This document shows positions 52,641-64,000 of a stretch of 64,000 nt of DNA, one piece after another; within the stretch, counting starts at the first letter, position 1; each line of letters opens with the position of its first letter. This DNA comes from Escarpia spicata (taxonomy: Eukaryota > Annelida > Polychaeta > Sabellida > Siboglinidae). The DNA lies in NCBI GenBank assembly GCA_963995525.1, contig OZ023207.1, positions 36,713,792 through 36,777,791 on the forward strand, written 5' to 3'. The position numbers and the translations under genes were made by a program. The notes beneath the pieces were generated by a model. That model had not been told where the DNA came from, ran no database searches, and saw only the letters and a program-made list of their open reading frames with translations.

Positions 52641-53560
52641 ATGTATATTATAAATATAAATTACAGCTAAATATTCAACGGGATTTGCTGCGTTGAGCTA
52701 TTAAATGGAATTATAATTTAAATGGATAATAATTATGAATCAATCAATGTATTTCTCGACCTTTTGAGGCTTTTGATGTTATTAACCATAAGATTTTACT
52801 TAACAAATTAACATGCTATGGCCTAAATGGCTCAACCTTACAGTTATTCAAAAGTTACTTACAGAACAGAAAAATATATTGAAATTGAACAAATAAATTA
52901 AGACATTTTGCATATAACAATCGGCGTCCCACAAAGTTCAATCCTTGGAACACTATTATTTATTATTTGCATCAATGATTTCTCACAAGCTAGTCAATGA
53001 TTAATTTCGTCATGTACGCTGATGACACGACATTATTTTTCTCTTTAATATCTATTAGCAACAACACACAATAAAAGTACCGAATCCTTAATAAATGAAG
53101 AACCTCTTAAAGTCAATGAATGGCTAATCATAAATAAATTATCTTTAAATAAAAGCCAATCAAAATACAGAATTTTTCATATGCCTAATGTACATACGCA
53201 GACTCTTACGCTTAAAATATATGATATAAATATTGAAAGAGTAGATGAAATTAACTTTTTGGATTGACCTTAGACACTAACCTAAACTAGAAAAAAGCAC
53301 TGAGAAAAACTCAAATTAGTTGTCCAAAACAACTGGCGTATTAAGCAGATTCAAACACATGTTACCTTTAGATATTAAAGTGTTGTTATATAACACATTA
53401 ATATTATCACATATTAATTATTGTTTCGTGGTTTGGGGATATCAAAGAAATATAATTACGGGAATAAAAAAGCCGCGCGTATAATAACCTTAAATAAAAA
53501 CAACTCACACACACTTTTTAACAAACTTAAACTACTGAAAGTGGAAAACATATTATGATA
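52640..53560 (+). pseudogene. Decayed LINE RT remnant (family B type)
   Basis: Frame-shifted RT blocks: RPFEAFDVINHKILLNKLTC, IGVPQSSILGTLLFIICIND, YADDTTLFF and a C-terminal NNSHTLFNKLKLLKVENIL. Heavily decayed. Confidence 0.7.
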
Positions 53561-53889
53561 TTCTATAGTACATCAATACCATAATTGGTGTAATGCGTTT
53601 GTATGTATTTTCTAAAGAGTATATTGAACATATAATGATATACGTATATGTACGCCTGTATAATGTGCAAGTTTATGTGATGTTCAGTACGAATTGGGTA
53701 AAATAAACGTTGTCTTATGTTATGTGGCACACTCGTTGTAATAGGCAGGGTTTCAGAAATATTATCATTATAAATAACGTATTGTTTTCTATTTTTCAAA
53801 TAACTGTCCATTAACCTTAGCGCGATGTCGCATATTCCATACAGATGTAGATTGCATAATATACTTGTTGTTCTCCCCTTGATTCCCTG

Positions 53890-54850
53890 TCGTCAGGGGT
53901 GAGGCTGTTCCTCGATTTCAATTTTAATTTTCTTCTTCTTCTTTTCTCTCACTTATCTTGCACTACTCTCTCCACGAACAGTCTCCATTCTTCTCTGTCT
54001 TTTTCTCTCGTTTTCTTCTCCTCGCCTAATCCTTCCAAGTCTCTCTTTATACAATCATCCCATCGCAGTCTAGGTCTTCCTCTCCTGCTTTCCCCCACCA
54101 CTCTCTCTGGGCATCTGCTTACTTTGCCAGTCGATCTCTGCCCATTCTCTCATTCTGCCAAGACCACTTTATCGACTCCTCAGCAACTTCTTCTTAAGGC
54201 TTTCTGTTACACGAACCTCCTCCCCCAATTCCTCCATTCTTCGTGTATCGGTTCTTCTCGCTCCGGCAATTCTTCTTACCCAGTTGGTTTCACAAACATG
54301 CATCATCTCGTGTTGTTTCTCGGTTAGTGCCATCGTCTCTACGCCAAGCAGGTATGACGGGGTAACACATGAACAAAGCCCATTTCTTTTGAGTTTACGC
54401 GATATGCGCATATCTCCCATCACACCTTCAACTATCCTCCAGTCTTTTGTCCCTACCTTTATCCTCCTGCGAATTTCGGTGTCTGAGTTACCGTCCCCGC
54501 ATATCGATCCACCGATGTGTACAAAACTGTCTCTTTTCTAGGTGTATTTCCAGCTCTTAATTTTGCTCCTCCATCCAAGTACTTCCTACTTCTCCAAATC
54601 CGTGTCCGTGTCTGCCAAACATATCCATCCACTCTGTCAATTGTTCTTGAAGATCTGCTTCTTCGTCCGCTACCACTGCAAGATCGTATGCATACAGTAG
54701 CTTCAGGAGGATATCTCTTGTATGAATATGTATGCTTATTAGTACCACCACTGCGATAAACAAACGTGGGCTCAGGGCGCACTCCTGTCTCAGGCCAACA
54801 TTTACTTCAAACTCTCTTTACACTCCCGATCCACACAATACCCTACTCTT
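53890..54850 (-). pseudogene. RTE-like LINE RT C-terminal part
   Basis: Minus-strand RT: DILLKLLYAYDLAVVADEEA (the catalytic YADD reads YAYD), DLQEQLTEWMDMFGRHG, a GDNSDTEIR.RI-like region near 54480, then GVETMALTEKQHEMMHVCET and NWVRRIAGARRTD. The plus-strand open frames here are its antisense shadows. Confidence 0.75.
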
Positions 54851-55293
54851 TAGTTCTTCACGTGTCCCTTTTACCATATTCAAGTGCATCAATGATTATT
54901 TTGTAATTATTATTTGGATCATGTGAATGATCTTCATTTAATTTCTTGGTAATATTTGAGTTGATTACTTAATTAGCAAAATTTGACGTACGTATTCCAT
55001 TTTGTAAATGTATTTCACTTACTTTAGGAGGCCACTTAATAATACGAACAGTGCCAATGTGTGTAAAATATGGCTAGTGGTTTGAACATTGTTGGATTAG
55101 AATACCTGCTGTTGATTGTAAATTGACTGAGCATACAAAATAAATTGTCAATCAATGTGCTATTTAGGGCTGAACATCTGGTTGGGAATGTTATTTTTGG
55201 ACAGAAGCGAAGTCCCGTTGAGGTGTCGTAAAATTCACTGAACTATATGAGGTGAAGTACACACGCAGTTCCACAATAGAAACGAAGGACGTG

Positions 55294-55430
55294 ATGCATC
55301 GTCGATTAGAAGAGGAAGCAAAACACATTGAATTTGGTGGGTCAGCTTTCCCCATGTCAAACTTTTACCCGTGTCGAGTTTAAGTGTTCGGACGGGTGTT
55401 TAACTATGCGGAGGTGACCGACGTCATATT
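55294..55430 (+). pseudogene. NADAR-domain N-terminal remnant
   Basis: From ATG 55294: an acidic helix, then IEFGGSAFPMSNFYPCRV, a TAA (55381-55383), and in the same frame VFGRVFNYAEV. This is the first third of a NADAR domain (family: FGG..FLSNFYPC, then a GxxFxSxE block). It ends where the CATA-type satellite starts at about 55440. It aligns with residues about 8-36 of the intact NADAR gene at 37.6 kb. Broken by the stop and the truncation. Confidence 0.7.
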
Positions 55431-55439
55431 TCTAGGGGC

Positions 55440-55895
55440 TAGCTACATATATACATACATTGTTAAAAACATACATACAAACATATATAGTTACATACAT
55501 ACATAGTTGCATATACATATATACATAGTTATATGCATACATACATACATAGTTACATATACACATACATACATAATAACATAGTAGAGCAACACACACA
55601 TACACGTATACATACACATAGTTACTCGTATATACATACGTACATTCATACATAGAAAAATACATATGTAAGTACATGCATATACATATATGCATATATC
55701 TCTACATAAATACATACATAGTTACGTAGAGAGGTACATGCATAAATAGTCACATAATTACATGCGTGCATCCATAGTCATATATTTACATATGTGCCTA
55801 CATGCTTGCCTAGCATAGATACATACATACACATATAGTTACATGCACGCATACGTAGTTGCTTATTTACTTACATGCATGCATACATACATGCA

Positions 55896-55954
<59 letters not shown>

Positions 55955-58000
55955 GCATACATAGTTATATATACGCATATATAGATACATACTTATATAC
56001 ATGCATATTAGTTACACAGTTTCATACATGCATGAGTAGTTATATAGTTGCATAGCTACATACACGCCTATTTCATTACATTGTTACAAACAAGCATACA
56101 GAGTTACATATATGGATATATAATTACAGTTACACACATGCATATATAGTTACATTGCTACAATGTTTCATACATGCATACATAGATACGTACAGGCATA
56201 CATATTTACATGGCTACTTAGTTTCATATACGCATTCATAGTTAGATTGCTACATACATACATAATTACATAGTTACATAAATGCACGCACCATACACAG
56301 CTACATAGCTAGACAATTACATACATTTACATGTTTACATATATGTACATACATCCATACATAATTACATACTTACTTAAATGCATATACCATACACAGT
56401 TACATAGTTACATAATTACATGCATGCATACATAAATACATATTTACATATATGATTACATAGATGCATACACACATGCATAGTTACATACATGCTCGTA
56501 TGTAAGTATGTATGTACAGGTATGTGTGTATTTATGTATGCATGTATGTATCTAGGTAAATTTGTATGTAATTAAGTATGCATGTAACTATGTATGCATG
56601 CATGTAACTATGTATGTATACATGTATGTATGTATGCATGTATTTATGTATGCATGTGTGTATGTATGTATATATGTATGTGTGTATGTATGTAAGTATG
56701 CACGTAACTAAGTGTGCATGTATGTAAATATGTATGCATGTATGTAACTATGTATGCATATATGTGAAACTATGTATTAATGTATGTAACAATGTAGGCA
56801 TGTATGCAACTATATAATTACATATGCATGTACGTAACTATATATGCATGTATGTGGTTATGTAAATACGTATGCATGCATGCATGTAACTATGTATGCA
56901 TGTAACTATGTATGCATGTATGTTGCTATGTGACTATGTAAATGCGTAAGCGTGTTTATAACTACGTATGCATGTATGCAACAAGATATGCATGTATATA
57001 ACTATGTATATATGCATGCAACAATGTACGCTCTTATGTAGCTATGTATGCATGTTTGTATTTGTGCAACTACGCGTTTAACTATGTAACAGTTAATGCA
57101 TGTAGATTATTATGGTAACTACGTGTGACGTATGTAAGTATGTAACTATGTTTGCTTGAATGCAACTATATAACTAAGCATTCATGCATGTAACTATGTG
57201 ACTGTCTAAGTTTGTAATTATGTAATAAACTATGCAAATGTAAATACGTATGCTGGTATGTAACCATGTAACTATTATTATTAATTATTCATATATGTAT
57301 ATATGTAATTATGTGGCTAGGTATCCATTAATACAATTACAGTGACTACTCATGCATGCATGTAACTATGTAACTAGGTACACACATATATATATATATA
57401 TATACACGTATGTTACAATGTAACTAAATATGTAACTATGTATTATAGTGTTATGTATGCATGTATGTATGTGTGTATGTAAGTATGGAAATATACATCC
57501 TTGTGTATAGCTATTTGACTACGTAAGTACGTGTGCGTGCATATAACTATGTATACTTTACGTATGCCTGTTTGTAAACATGTATGTTTGTATGTCGCTA
57601 TGCATGCAAACTGTTATCTAAGTAACTATGTATGCATGTATGTAGCTACACGTATACAAGTACGTAGCTACGTGTGCATTTGTATAGCTATGTGACTATG
57701 CAACTATGCCAGCATGTATGTAACTACGTAACTAGTTTTGCATATACACAAATATGTTACTATGTATGTATGCATGCATGTAACTATGTAACTAGGTACG
57801 CATGCATATATATATATATATATATATATATAAACACAGGCAAACACGCACGCATAGTTGTATGCATGAGTAGTTACGTAGTCATAGGTACACACAAGGA
57901 TGAATAGTTCTATAGTTACATATATGCATACATAATTGCATAGTTACATATAAATTACAAAGTAACATACACGCATTCATATATATATATATATATTCAT

Positions 58001-58070
<70 letters not shown>
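55440..58070. repeat. Inverted CATA/TATG satellite block
   Basis: About 2.6 kb of degenerate ATACATACATAGTTACAT-type repeat. Left of about 56490 the strand reads mostly TACATACAT and GTTACATA; right of it the complement, ATGTATGTAACTATGTATG. The block is thus a large imperfect inverted repeat with arms over 1 kb. Pure (TA)n runs lie at about 55896-55944, 57387-57402, 57807-57832 and 57979-58068. After about 57850 the orientation partly switches back. Open frames inside are translation of repeat only. Confidence 0.9.
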
Positions 58071-58071
<1 letters not shown>

Positions 58072-58429
58072 TAGTTTCGCACTGGCCGCTGAGGCGCTGA
58101 CGCTAATTGGACACAGTTGTAGCTTGACCGTGGCAAGGTAATGGTTACCATTGATGGCAATCTGTTGGTTTTGGATCCTATACATCAAGAGGAGGAAAGA
58201 GAGTTATCTTCTTCTCTATGTATCAACTATATATTACCATTATAAATGTTTAAAATATATGTGTGTGTTTATGCACACAGATTATATGCTGTATAATCCA
58301 AGCATGCATTATTTCATATTTAATGCACAGCATTGTTGGATGTCTTCTTGATCTTGATTGTATATTGGCCAAAACTCCTGTGTAGTCAAACGGTTGGGGT
58401 TGGGTGTGCATGCTAATTTAGTTGTATAT

Positions 58430-58900
58430 AAAGAATTTATATAGTAAGGCATCTGTTTGTTTGTCTGATTGTTGGTTGTTCTAAGTTTTTTAAACATTTC
58501 TGACATTCATCCCGTTTCTCTGGATGTGCATAATCATTGAGGCAAAAGCGAGCTGCCCATCTTTGAAGAATTTCCATTTTATTGATAAAGACCTGAGTAT
58601 GAGTGTCCCACACTGATGATGAAGACCTGAGTATGAGTGTCCCACACTGATGATGAAGACCTGAGTATGAGTGTCCCACACTGATGATGAAGACCTGAGT
58701 ATGAGTGTCCCACACTGATGATGAAGACCTGAGTATGAGTGTCCCACACTGATTATGAGTATTCTAAAAGTGGTTGTAGGATTCTGGCTGGCACCTGGTC
58801 GGGCCCTGTTGATTTGTTTGTTTTTAAGTCATGAAGTAAACTGGCGACTCCATTTGTTGTTATGTTTATGTGTTTTATACTAGTAATCTAATTACATGTC
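58430..58900 (-). pseudogene. LINE RT fragment carrying a tandem expansion
   Basis: On the minus strand TGPDQVPARILQPLL (the RT GPDxIPARxL block) near 58790 and, after the 34-bp repeats, ILQRWAARFCLNDYA near 58530-58570 (RT thumb/C-terminal block). The intervening RT core is missing, replaced by the repeat. Confidence 0.65.
58588..58750. repeat. 34-bp tandem repeat, four full copies plus a part
   Basis: Identical 34-bp units at 58615, 58649, 58683 and 58717, each starting GATGATGAAGACCTGAG and ending GTGTCCCACACT, preceded by a partial copy from 58588. Copies show no differences, indicating a recent expansion. Confidence 0.95.
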
Positions 58901-61384
58901 TGTGTATATATTGATGAATTTTGCATGTGCATTGTGAACCACACAATTTTGTATACTTTTGTTTTCAAGTAATTTAAATTCTAGTAATTATATAATGCAT
59001 GTGCACTGTGATCATGTGATATAATTGGGGTTTGTTTAATACACACCGAACACACATTTTCAAATGTTTTATTAAATAAATCGGCATTACCACTACGCAC
59101 CATTACTGAGACTCTTTTACTTCACGAAATGAGCAAAGTGCAGCTTAATAACCATATTATTTTTATATATTTAATTATAGCTAACTATGCTTGTGTACAT
59201 TTCTGAATGTCTGCATGGGCATACGGATGTAAACAAAAGCCCAGTGGAGTCGAGCGCAGCAGTAAACATGCCAAATGGGTACGTGAGTGAACGAATATAT
59301 CATAATTCGTGCAGGATTATATTAATTATACATTAAAGTACATCTACAAGAACAAATTTATTATTTGTTGCTAAAATAATGTTAACTAACTTTAAACAAA
59401 TCTCAATTATTTTAGCACTAAATATGTGTTTTTGCAGTTTGTACATTATTTGTGCTGAATACAACCTACAACACATTAGTTGGCTAGCATTTATAAATAT
59501 TTCCACATATATCCTTCTTCCAAATAACCAACATTCTAATAATGTTACACCCATCCCATCGCAAATATTCAAAATAAAGCTTGAAGACCGCGATTACATT
59601 TATATATTTAGAATAGTCTTCCGTAATACGCTAGCCCGATTAAGGTTAAATTAATGCGTTATTAGTTTTGCGCATGTTCTAGAATTTTATGATATAAATG
59701 CAACGGTAATTGTTGTTCCACATTGCACTTATTTGCTTCGTGTTTACAATGTGTTAAGATAACAGTACGACAACATTTACAATTAATGGATTTCGTGACT
59801 GTCCTAATCAATATCATTATAAATTTAACGCTAACTATTAAAATCTGGATGAACGTACGTAAACGTAGGCATTTTTCGCCCTTCCTAACATAACAAGCAC
59901 TGATATCTCTCCGCAAAAAACTGTACTTCTGGACATGCGCATTAAGGGTCGATTCCTGCAGGATTTGTCTCTACAACTCTTCTTCTTGGTGATAATGTGG
60001 CTAAAGAAACAGTTGGCATTGATACTAGTTATATGTTTATGTAAACTACGTGATATGTTAATTACCAATGGATCAAAACGTATTCATTGTTTATTTCACA
60101 TTTCTCCACCCTTAATATTGTACCATTCTGAAACTATAAGACATTTTTTTATTTATGATATTCTAACCTTACCAGAACGTAATATATACAAATTTTCGAA
60201 CGCTATGAACATGCGCTACTGAACACCAACATATATGGGGGGGGATACACGAATTAGTTGTGTTATCCAGGAACCTGCTCATCGGACCCCGTAGTGTCCG
60301 GCTCAAATGTACATGCAAAACGAGATATCTCAAAAATTAGACAAGCCTATCTTAAAATCTGTTCCACGTATTGATAGAAATGTATCCCTTGTTGTGAATA
60401 TGTCATTATCAACAACATTGCATTACTAATGACAGTTGTATAAAGAAAACAAGAAAAACACGAAATATTTACAGATAAATATTTTATTCCTTAAAATGCA
60501 TAATACAATCGTGATAGTTTGCGCGCCGTTAGTGGCCGTGAGATTGTGAGTAGCTTGACCGGCTTCTACAGCACTTTCTAAAATATACGACATGTAAGTA
60601 TTAACAACATTAAAGGGGTGGCTCAAAGCTCCCCTGTGATCATGGGTCCCAACCTTCCCCTATTTAGCGATCCTGGACACCTTTTCTCTTCTGGAAATTT
60701 GACGACAGCAATGGATTATGTAAAGTGAGAGTATTACCTGGAAAAGGACATATGTACTCCCTGCAATTAGACCACACACAATTACAATCGATATGTAAAT
60801 CATCAAAGACGGCCAGACCAGAATGCAGTCAAACGTATGCAGGTGAAAGCGGCACCATTGAGTAATGCATATAATTTAGAAGTCACCCTCATCAGATAGG
60901 CATGACACTCAGTACATATTGTTTCGATAATGTGTCAGCTTCTTCTTGTTATATATTGATATCATATGATTATATGTGAAATAAGCGTTTGGCGGACACT
61001 GCTAAGTGAACTTAAAACAGAAAATCTTGTAATATACAACGGCATTCCTATAATCAACTATTATAGATGAAAGAACCAATAGTCAAACCATTGTCACAGA
61101 ACGGACCAGATGCCTTTCCACCCTGACAAATTCTGTCTTATAATTTACGTTCCAGCATTTAATAATTACCGCTTCAACTGGCATATGGATGACTGCAAAC
61201 AGAACAATGTCTACTGGCTCGTTAAATATGGCCTATGTTGTTGCCACAGATCGTGCGACACGAGCGGGAAAGAAGTCTTCCTCGCACAAAAATTAATAGT
61301 CTTACCCCAGCGACCAAGATGATTGACAACTAAGAGAAATATGACATTGTTGCTAGGCGACCACCGTCTTCGTAATATATTCGA
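58900..61384. other. No gene recognised
   Basis: About 2.5 kb of AT-rich sequence. Open frames at 59379-59654, 59935-60222 and (minus) 60626-60426 have no recognisable domains. Confidence 0.5.
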
Positions 61385-63582
61385 ATAAAACAACAAAATC
61401 CTGACTCATTCAATAAATGTAAAATTGCGGATCCGAATGAAAACTACAATATCCTCGATGAAATTGTTACTGCAGCTATGGATACATCTCTACGTATTAA
61501 ACTAATTAAATTTAACAAATATTAACATAAAAAAGTACTTGGATTATCAAGGGCTTTATTATGTCGATAAAGTTTAGAAACAAGTTGTATTCGATAATGA
61601 AACAGACTCCAATAAATACATAGCATTATCACAAACTGAAAATTGACTTCCATGCTTATAAAACAATTCATAAAAGTAATATTATATTAGCTAAGCAAAT
61701 GCATTATCAATCCAGTTTCGAAAAGCATAACCACGATGTTAAAAAGACGTGGTGTTTAAATAAAAAAAATATTCAGAAAAATCAAAACAAAGAACAATTT
61801 CCAGATTTGTTCAACATCGATGGGGAAATGATTAACACGTTTTGGTACTAATGCTGGTCCTACGCTAACCTCTAAAACAACTACAAGTGGAGGTAAGTCA
61901 TAAAAGATTACCTGAAAAAACCCGGATATTTCACATCTTCAGCTTTAACTACTGTTAATGTAATTGATCGTTTACCTCAAAAATCCAGTTGTGGAAAAGA
62001 CGGTATATCAACACAATTACTAAAATTTATTAAAAAATGATATCAGCAATGCAGTCATTCTAATTATTAATCAATGAATAATAACTGGTATATTTCCAGA
62101 CAAATTAAAAATTGCAACAAAAGTCATACCCCTTTTAGAAAAAGTGATGTTTCTGACTTTAACAATTACCGTTCTATTTCTATCCTGCCAGTGACTTCAA
62201 AAATTGTTGATCACATCCGCGATTATTTCCATTTTAAAGCGTTTTACTACAATATAAAATATGGGTTTAGAAAGAAAGATTTTACTGAGCTTGCTACACT
62301 CGAAATTATAGACATAACTATCCAAGAACTTTATAAACCGGTTACTTCAATAAATATATACCTTGATTTATGAAAAGCGTTTGACACAACTGATCACAAT
62401 ATATAGGAACATAAGTTAATTTATTATGGATTAAATGACAAGGCTCTGGACCTTTGTAAGAGTTATTTACAAAATCGTAAGCACTACGTAGAAATTGAAA
62501 ATGTTAAGTCTAAGGAAATAGTCATCAACACTGGTGTCTCTTATGTATTATATGTATATATAATTGACATAGTAATTTCTAATGACCTTTTCAAATTCAT
62601 AACATATGCTGACGACACCACCCTCACTAGTAAACTAAATACATTTGACGATTCAGAAGGCCAAATGCGAAGAGAAAATATTAACAAAGAACTAACAAAG
62701 ATTAGAAATTGATTGAAAGCTATTAAACTGTCACTAAATGACAAAAAGACTAAATTTAGCATTTGTAATATGTCTCACAGGAAAGTAGAATATCCTATGT
62801 TACAAATAGATGGGGCATATATTGAATGTGTAAAAATGTTTAGGCACCCCAATAAATAACCATTTAAATTCATACAAAAGAGTCATGCAAACAAAATAGC
62901 AAATAAAATATATAAACAATAGGCATATTAAATAAACTTTAATACTTTTACCACTTAATACATTAACACTTTTACCACTTAATACATTACATATTACATA
63001 CAATGCTCTTATTCTCCCTGATATTAATTAGGGCTTACTTTTAGGGGGTCATCAGGAACATCAAATTTTCAAATTACAGAAACAAGCCATACGAATAATA
63101 TCCTTACGTAAACATAATGTTCACACAAGTTCTATTCTTAAAAGACGTCTGACATTTATAAAATCCAACAATAAAATTTTTACTATAAACTAATTAATAA
63201 TATTTTACCCTACTATTTTAATGTTTTTCGAAACACACACACATCTATGATATTCATCAGCACTGCACACGTGAAATAAGTAATCTGTATATTTCCAGAT
63301 TCAAACATGAATTTGCCAAACAAATGCATTAGACACAACATAGTAGAGACAATACAACAAGTATTATCATTAATACAATTTACATCCGCAGTCTATGGTT
63401 TTTTTACATATACAAAACAGTTTTTTATATAATCCAGTTGTGGAATTCATAATTGCTTTATTTGTAATTCGTAATACGTATTGAAATATATATCTAAGTA
63501 TTCGTATATACGTCAATGTGTACACGAGTACATATAATCAGTCCTTGTATTGTGTATGCATGTTGATAAATTGAGTAATTAT
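61385..63582 (+). mobile_element. Decayed LINE, family B copy 2
   Basis: Closely related to 16.9-19.3 kb. The RT blocks include SDFNNYRSISILPVTSKIVD, YGFRKKDFTELATLEIID and TYADDTTLTS-like sequence near 62610, with many stops. It is 5' truncated at about 61385 (no endonuclease). The 3' end (63511-63582) matches the other copy's end at 19209-19280, then the two diverge. Confidence 0.8.
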
Positions 63583-63746
63583 TAACTATAAAAACAAGTT
63601 ATATGCTATTCTGATTTGTGTTATGTATATTTGTTGTTGTTGTTTATATTAATAGGGTGGCTCCTGTGCTAGCGATATTATATATTTTAATGGGAATTTC
63701 CCAACCTTGTCTATTACTTACGTTATTCATTGTATATGTACCGTAT

Positions 63747-64000
63747 TTATAGGTCAAATAAATTTACTCTGAGTCCTGAGTTCTTCATTCGATATCCGGG
63801 AGGTTTGTCACACTTAGAGGTTGAGTAGTCAGTGTTATTATCTGTGGGTCTGTAAATTCCAAGTACTATGAGAGGAGTGTGTGCTGTCTGGATGTTCACA
63901 GCAACCATCTCACACGGTGGCGATAACTGTTCAGCAACCAAACCAGTCTTGATGGCAATCATGACGCCACCATAGGTATCCGCTCGGTCTTTCCTGAAAG
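63747..64000 (-). pseudogene. LINE endonuclease fragment at window edge
   Basis: Minus-strand frame with DRADTYGGVMIAIKTGLVAE, CEMVAVNIQTAHTPLIVLGI and YRPTDNN, the N-terminal part of an AP-type endonuclease (GGV.I..., YRP blocks). It enters from beyond position 64000 and its last part (to 63747) is out of frame with further motifs. Confidence 0.7.

Noticed and set aside
53899..54327. Ser/Leu-rich 142-codon plus-strand frame
   Set aside because: It is the antisense of an RTE-like RT C-terminus on the minus strand.
55432..58188. Several open frames with Met/Tyr/Ile/Cys-rich peptides
   Set aside because: Translation of the CATA/TATG and TA repeats; no codon signature of a gene.

Overview
The window is nuclear DNA of an animal, most likely a marine invertebrate. 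It is AT-rich and intron-like, crowded with 5'-truncated LINEs of several families, one DIRS/YR retrotransposon, minisatellites, a 2.6-kb CATA/TATG-type satellite block and remnants of animal Golgi-type genes (GT61-like and GT32-like glycosyltransferases, SGNH-like type II membrane proteins). I cannot name the species; a lophotrochozoan or cephalochordate-like genome would fit, but that is inference.

Layout. 1-6.8 kb: satellite-like and duplicated sequence, a NADAR-domain remnant on the minus strand and a possible two-exon small gene. 8.2-19.3 kb: decayed LINEs on both strands interleaved with broken glycosyltransferase fragments. 19.9-23.5 kb: DIRS-like element (gag, RT, RNase H, tyrosine recombinase). 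23.6-33.1 kb: a run of LINEs, some nested, plus a 238-bp palindrome. 33.2-34.4 kb and 50.9-52.3 kb: two related SGNH-like gene copies lying on either side of the main object of interest. 52.6-64 kb: LINE remnants, a second NADAR remnant, the satellite block and the start of a LINE endonuclease running off the right edge.

The centre (about 37.5-49.7 kb) is a Polinton/Maverick-type virus-like element, obvious from its GC- and CpG-rich sequence. Plus strand: a tRNA-like sequence with a T5 tract, a NADAR-domain protein, FtsK/A32-type packaging ATPase, a pX-like basic protein, a conserved 218-aa protein, RVE integrase with chromodomain, a membrane protein, penton (minor capsid), a pVI/pX-like protein, and a double-jelly-roll major capsid protein fused in frame to an adenain-type cysteine protease. 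Minus strand, convergent: a protein-primed-type family B DNA polymerase and an RPA70-like OB-fold/zinc-ribbon protein. Several genes have their own TATAAG/TATAAA box 34-43 bp before the ATG, so they look individually transcribed. Most large genes are broken (frameshifts, stops, a 225-bp internal duplication in the integrase, a deletion fusing capsid and protease), whereas NADAR and several small structural genes are intact. The least expected features are the NADAR cargo (a family that removes ADP-ribose from guanine), the capsid-protease chimera, the RPA-like partner of the polymerase and the tRNA-like Pol III unit at the left end.

Boundaries of the Polinton (terminal inverted repeats, target-site duplication) could not be identified by eye. 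Frameshifts may be real decay or assembly errors; this cannot be settled from the sequence alone.
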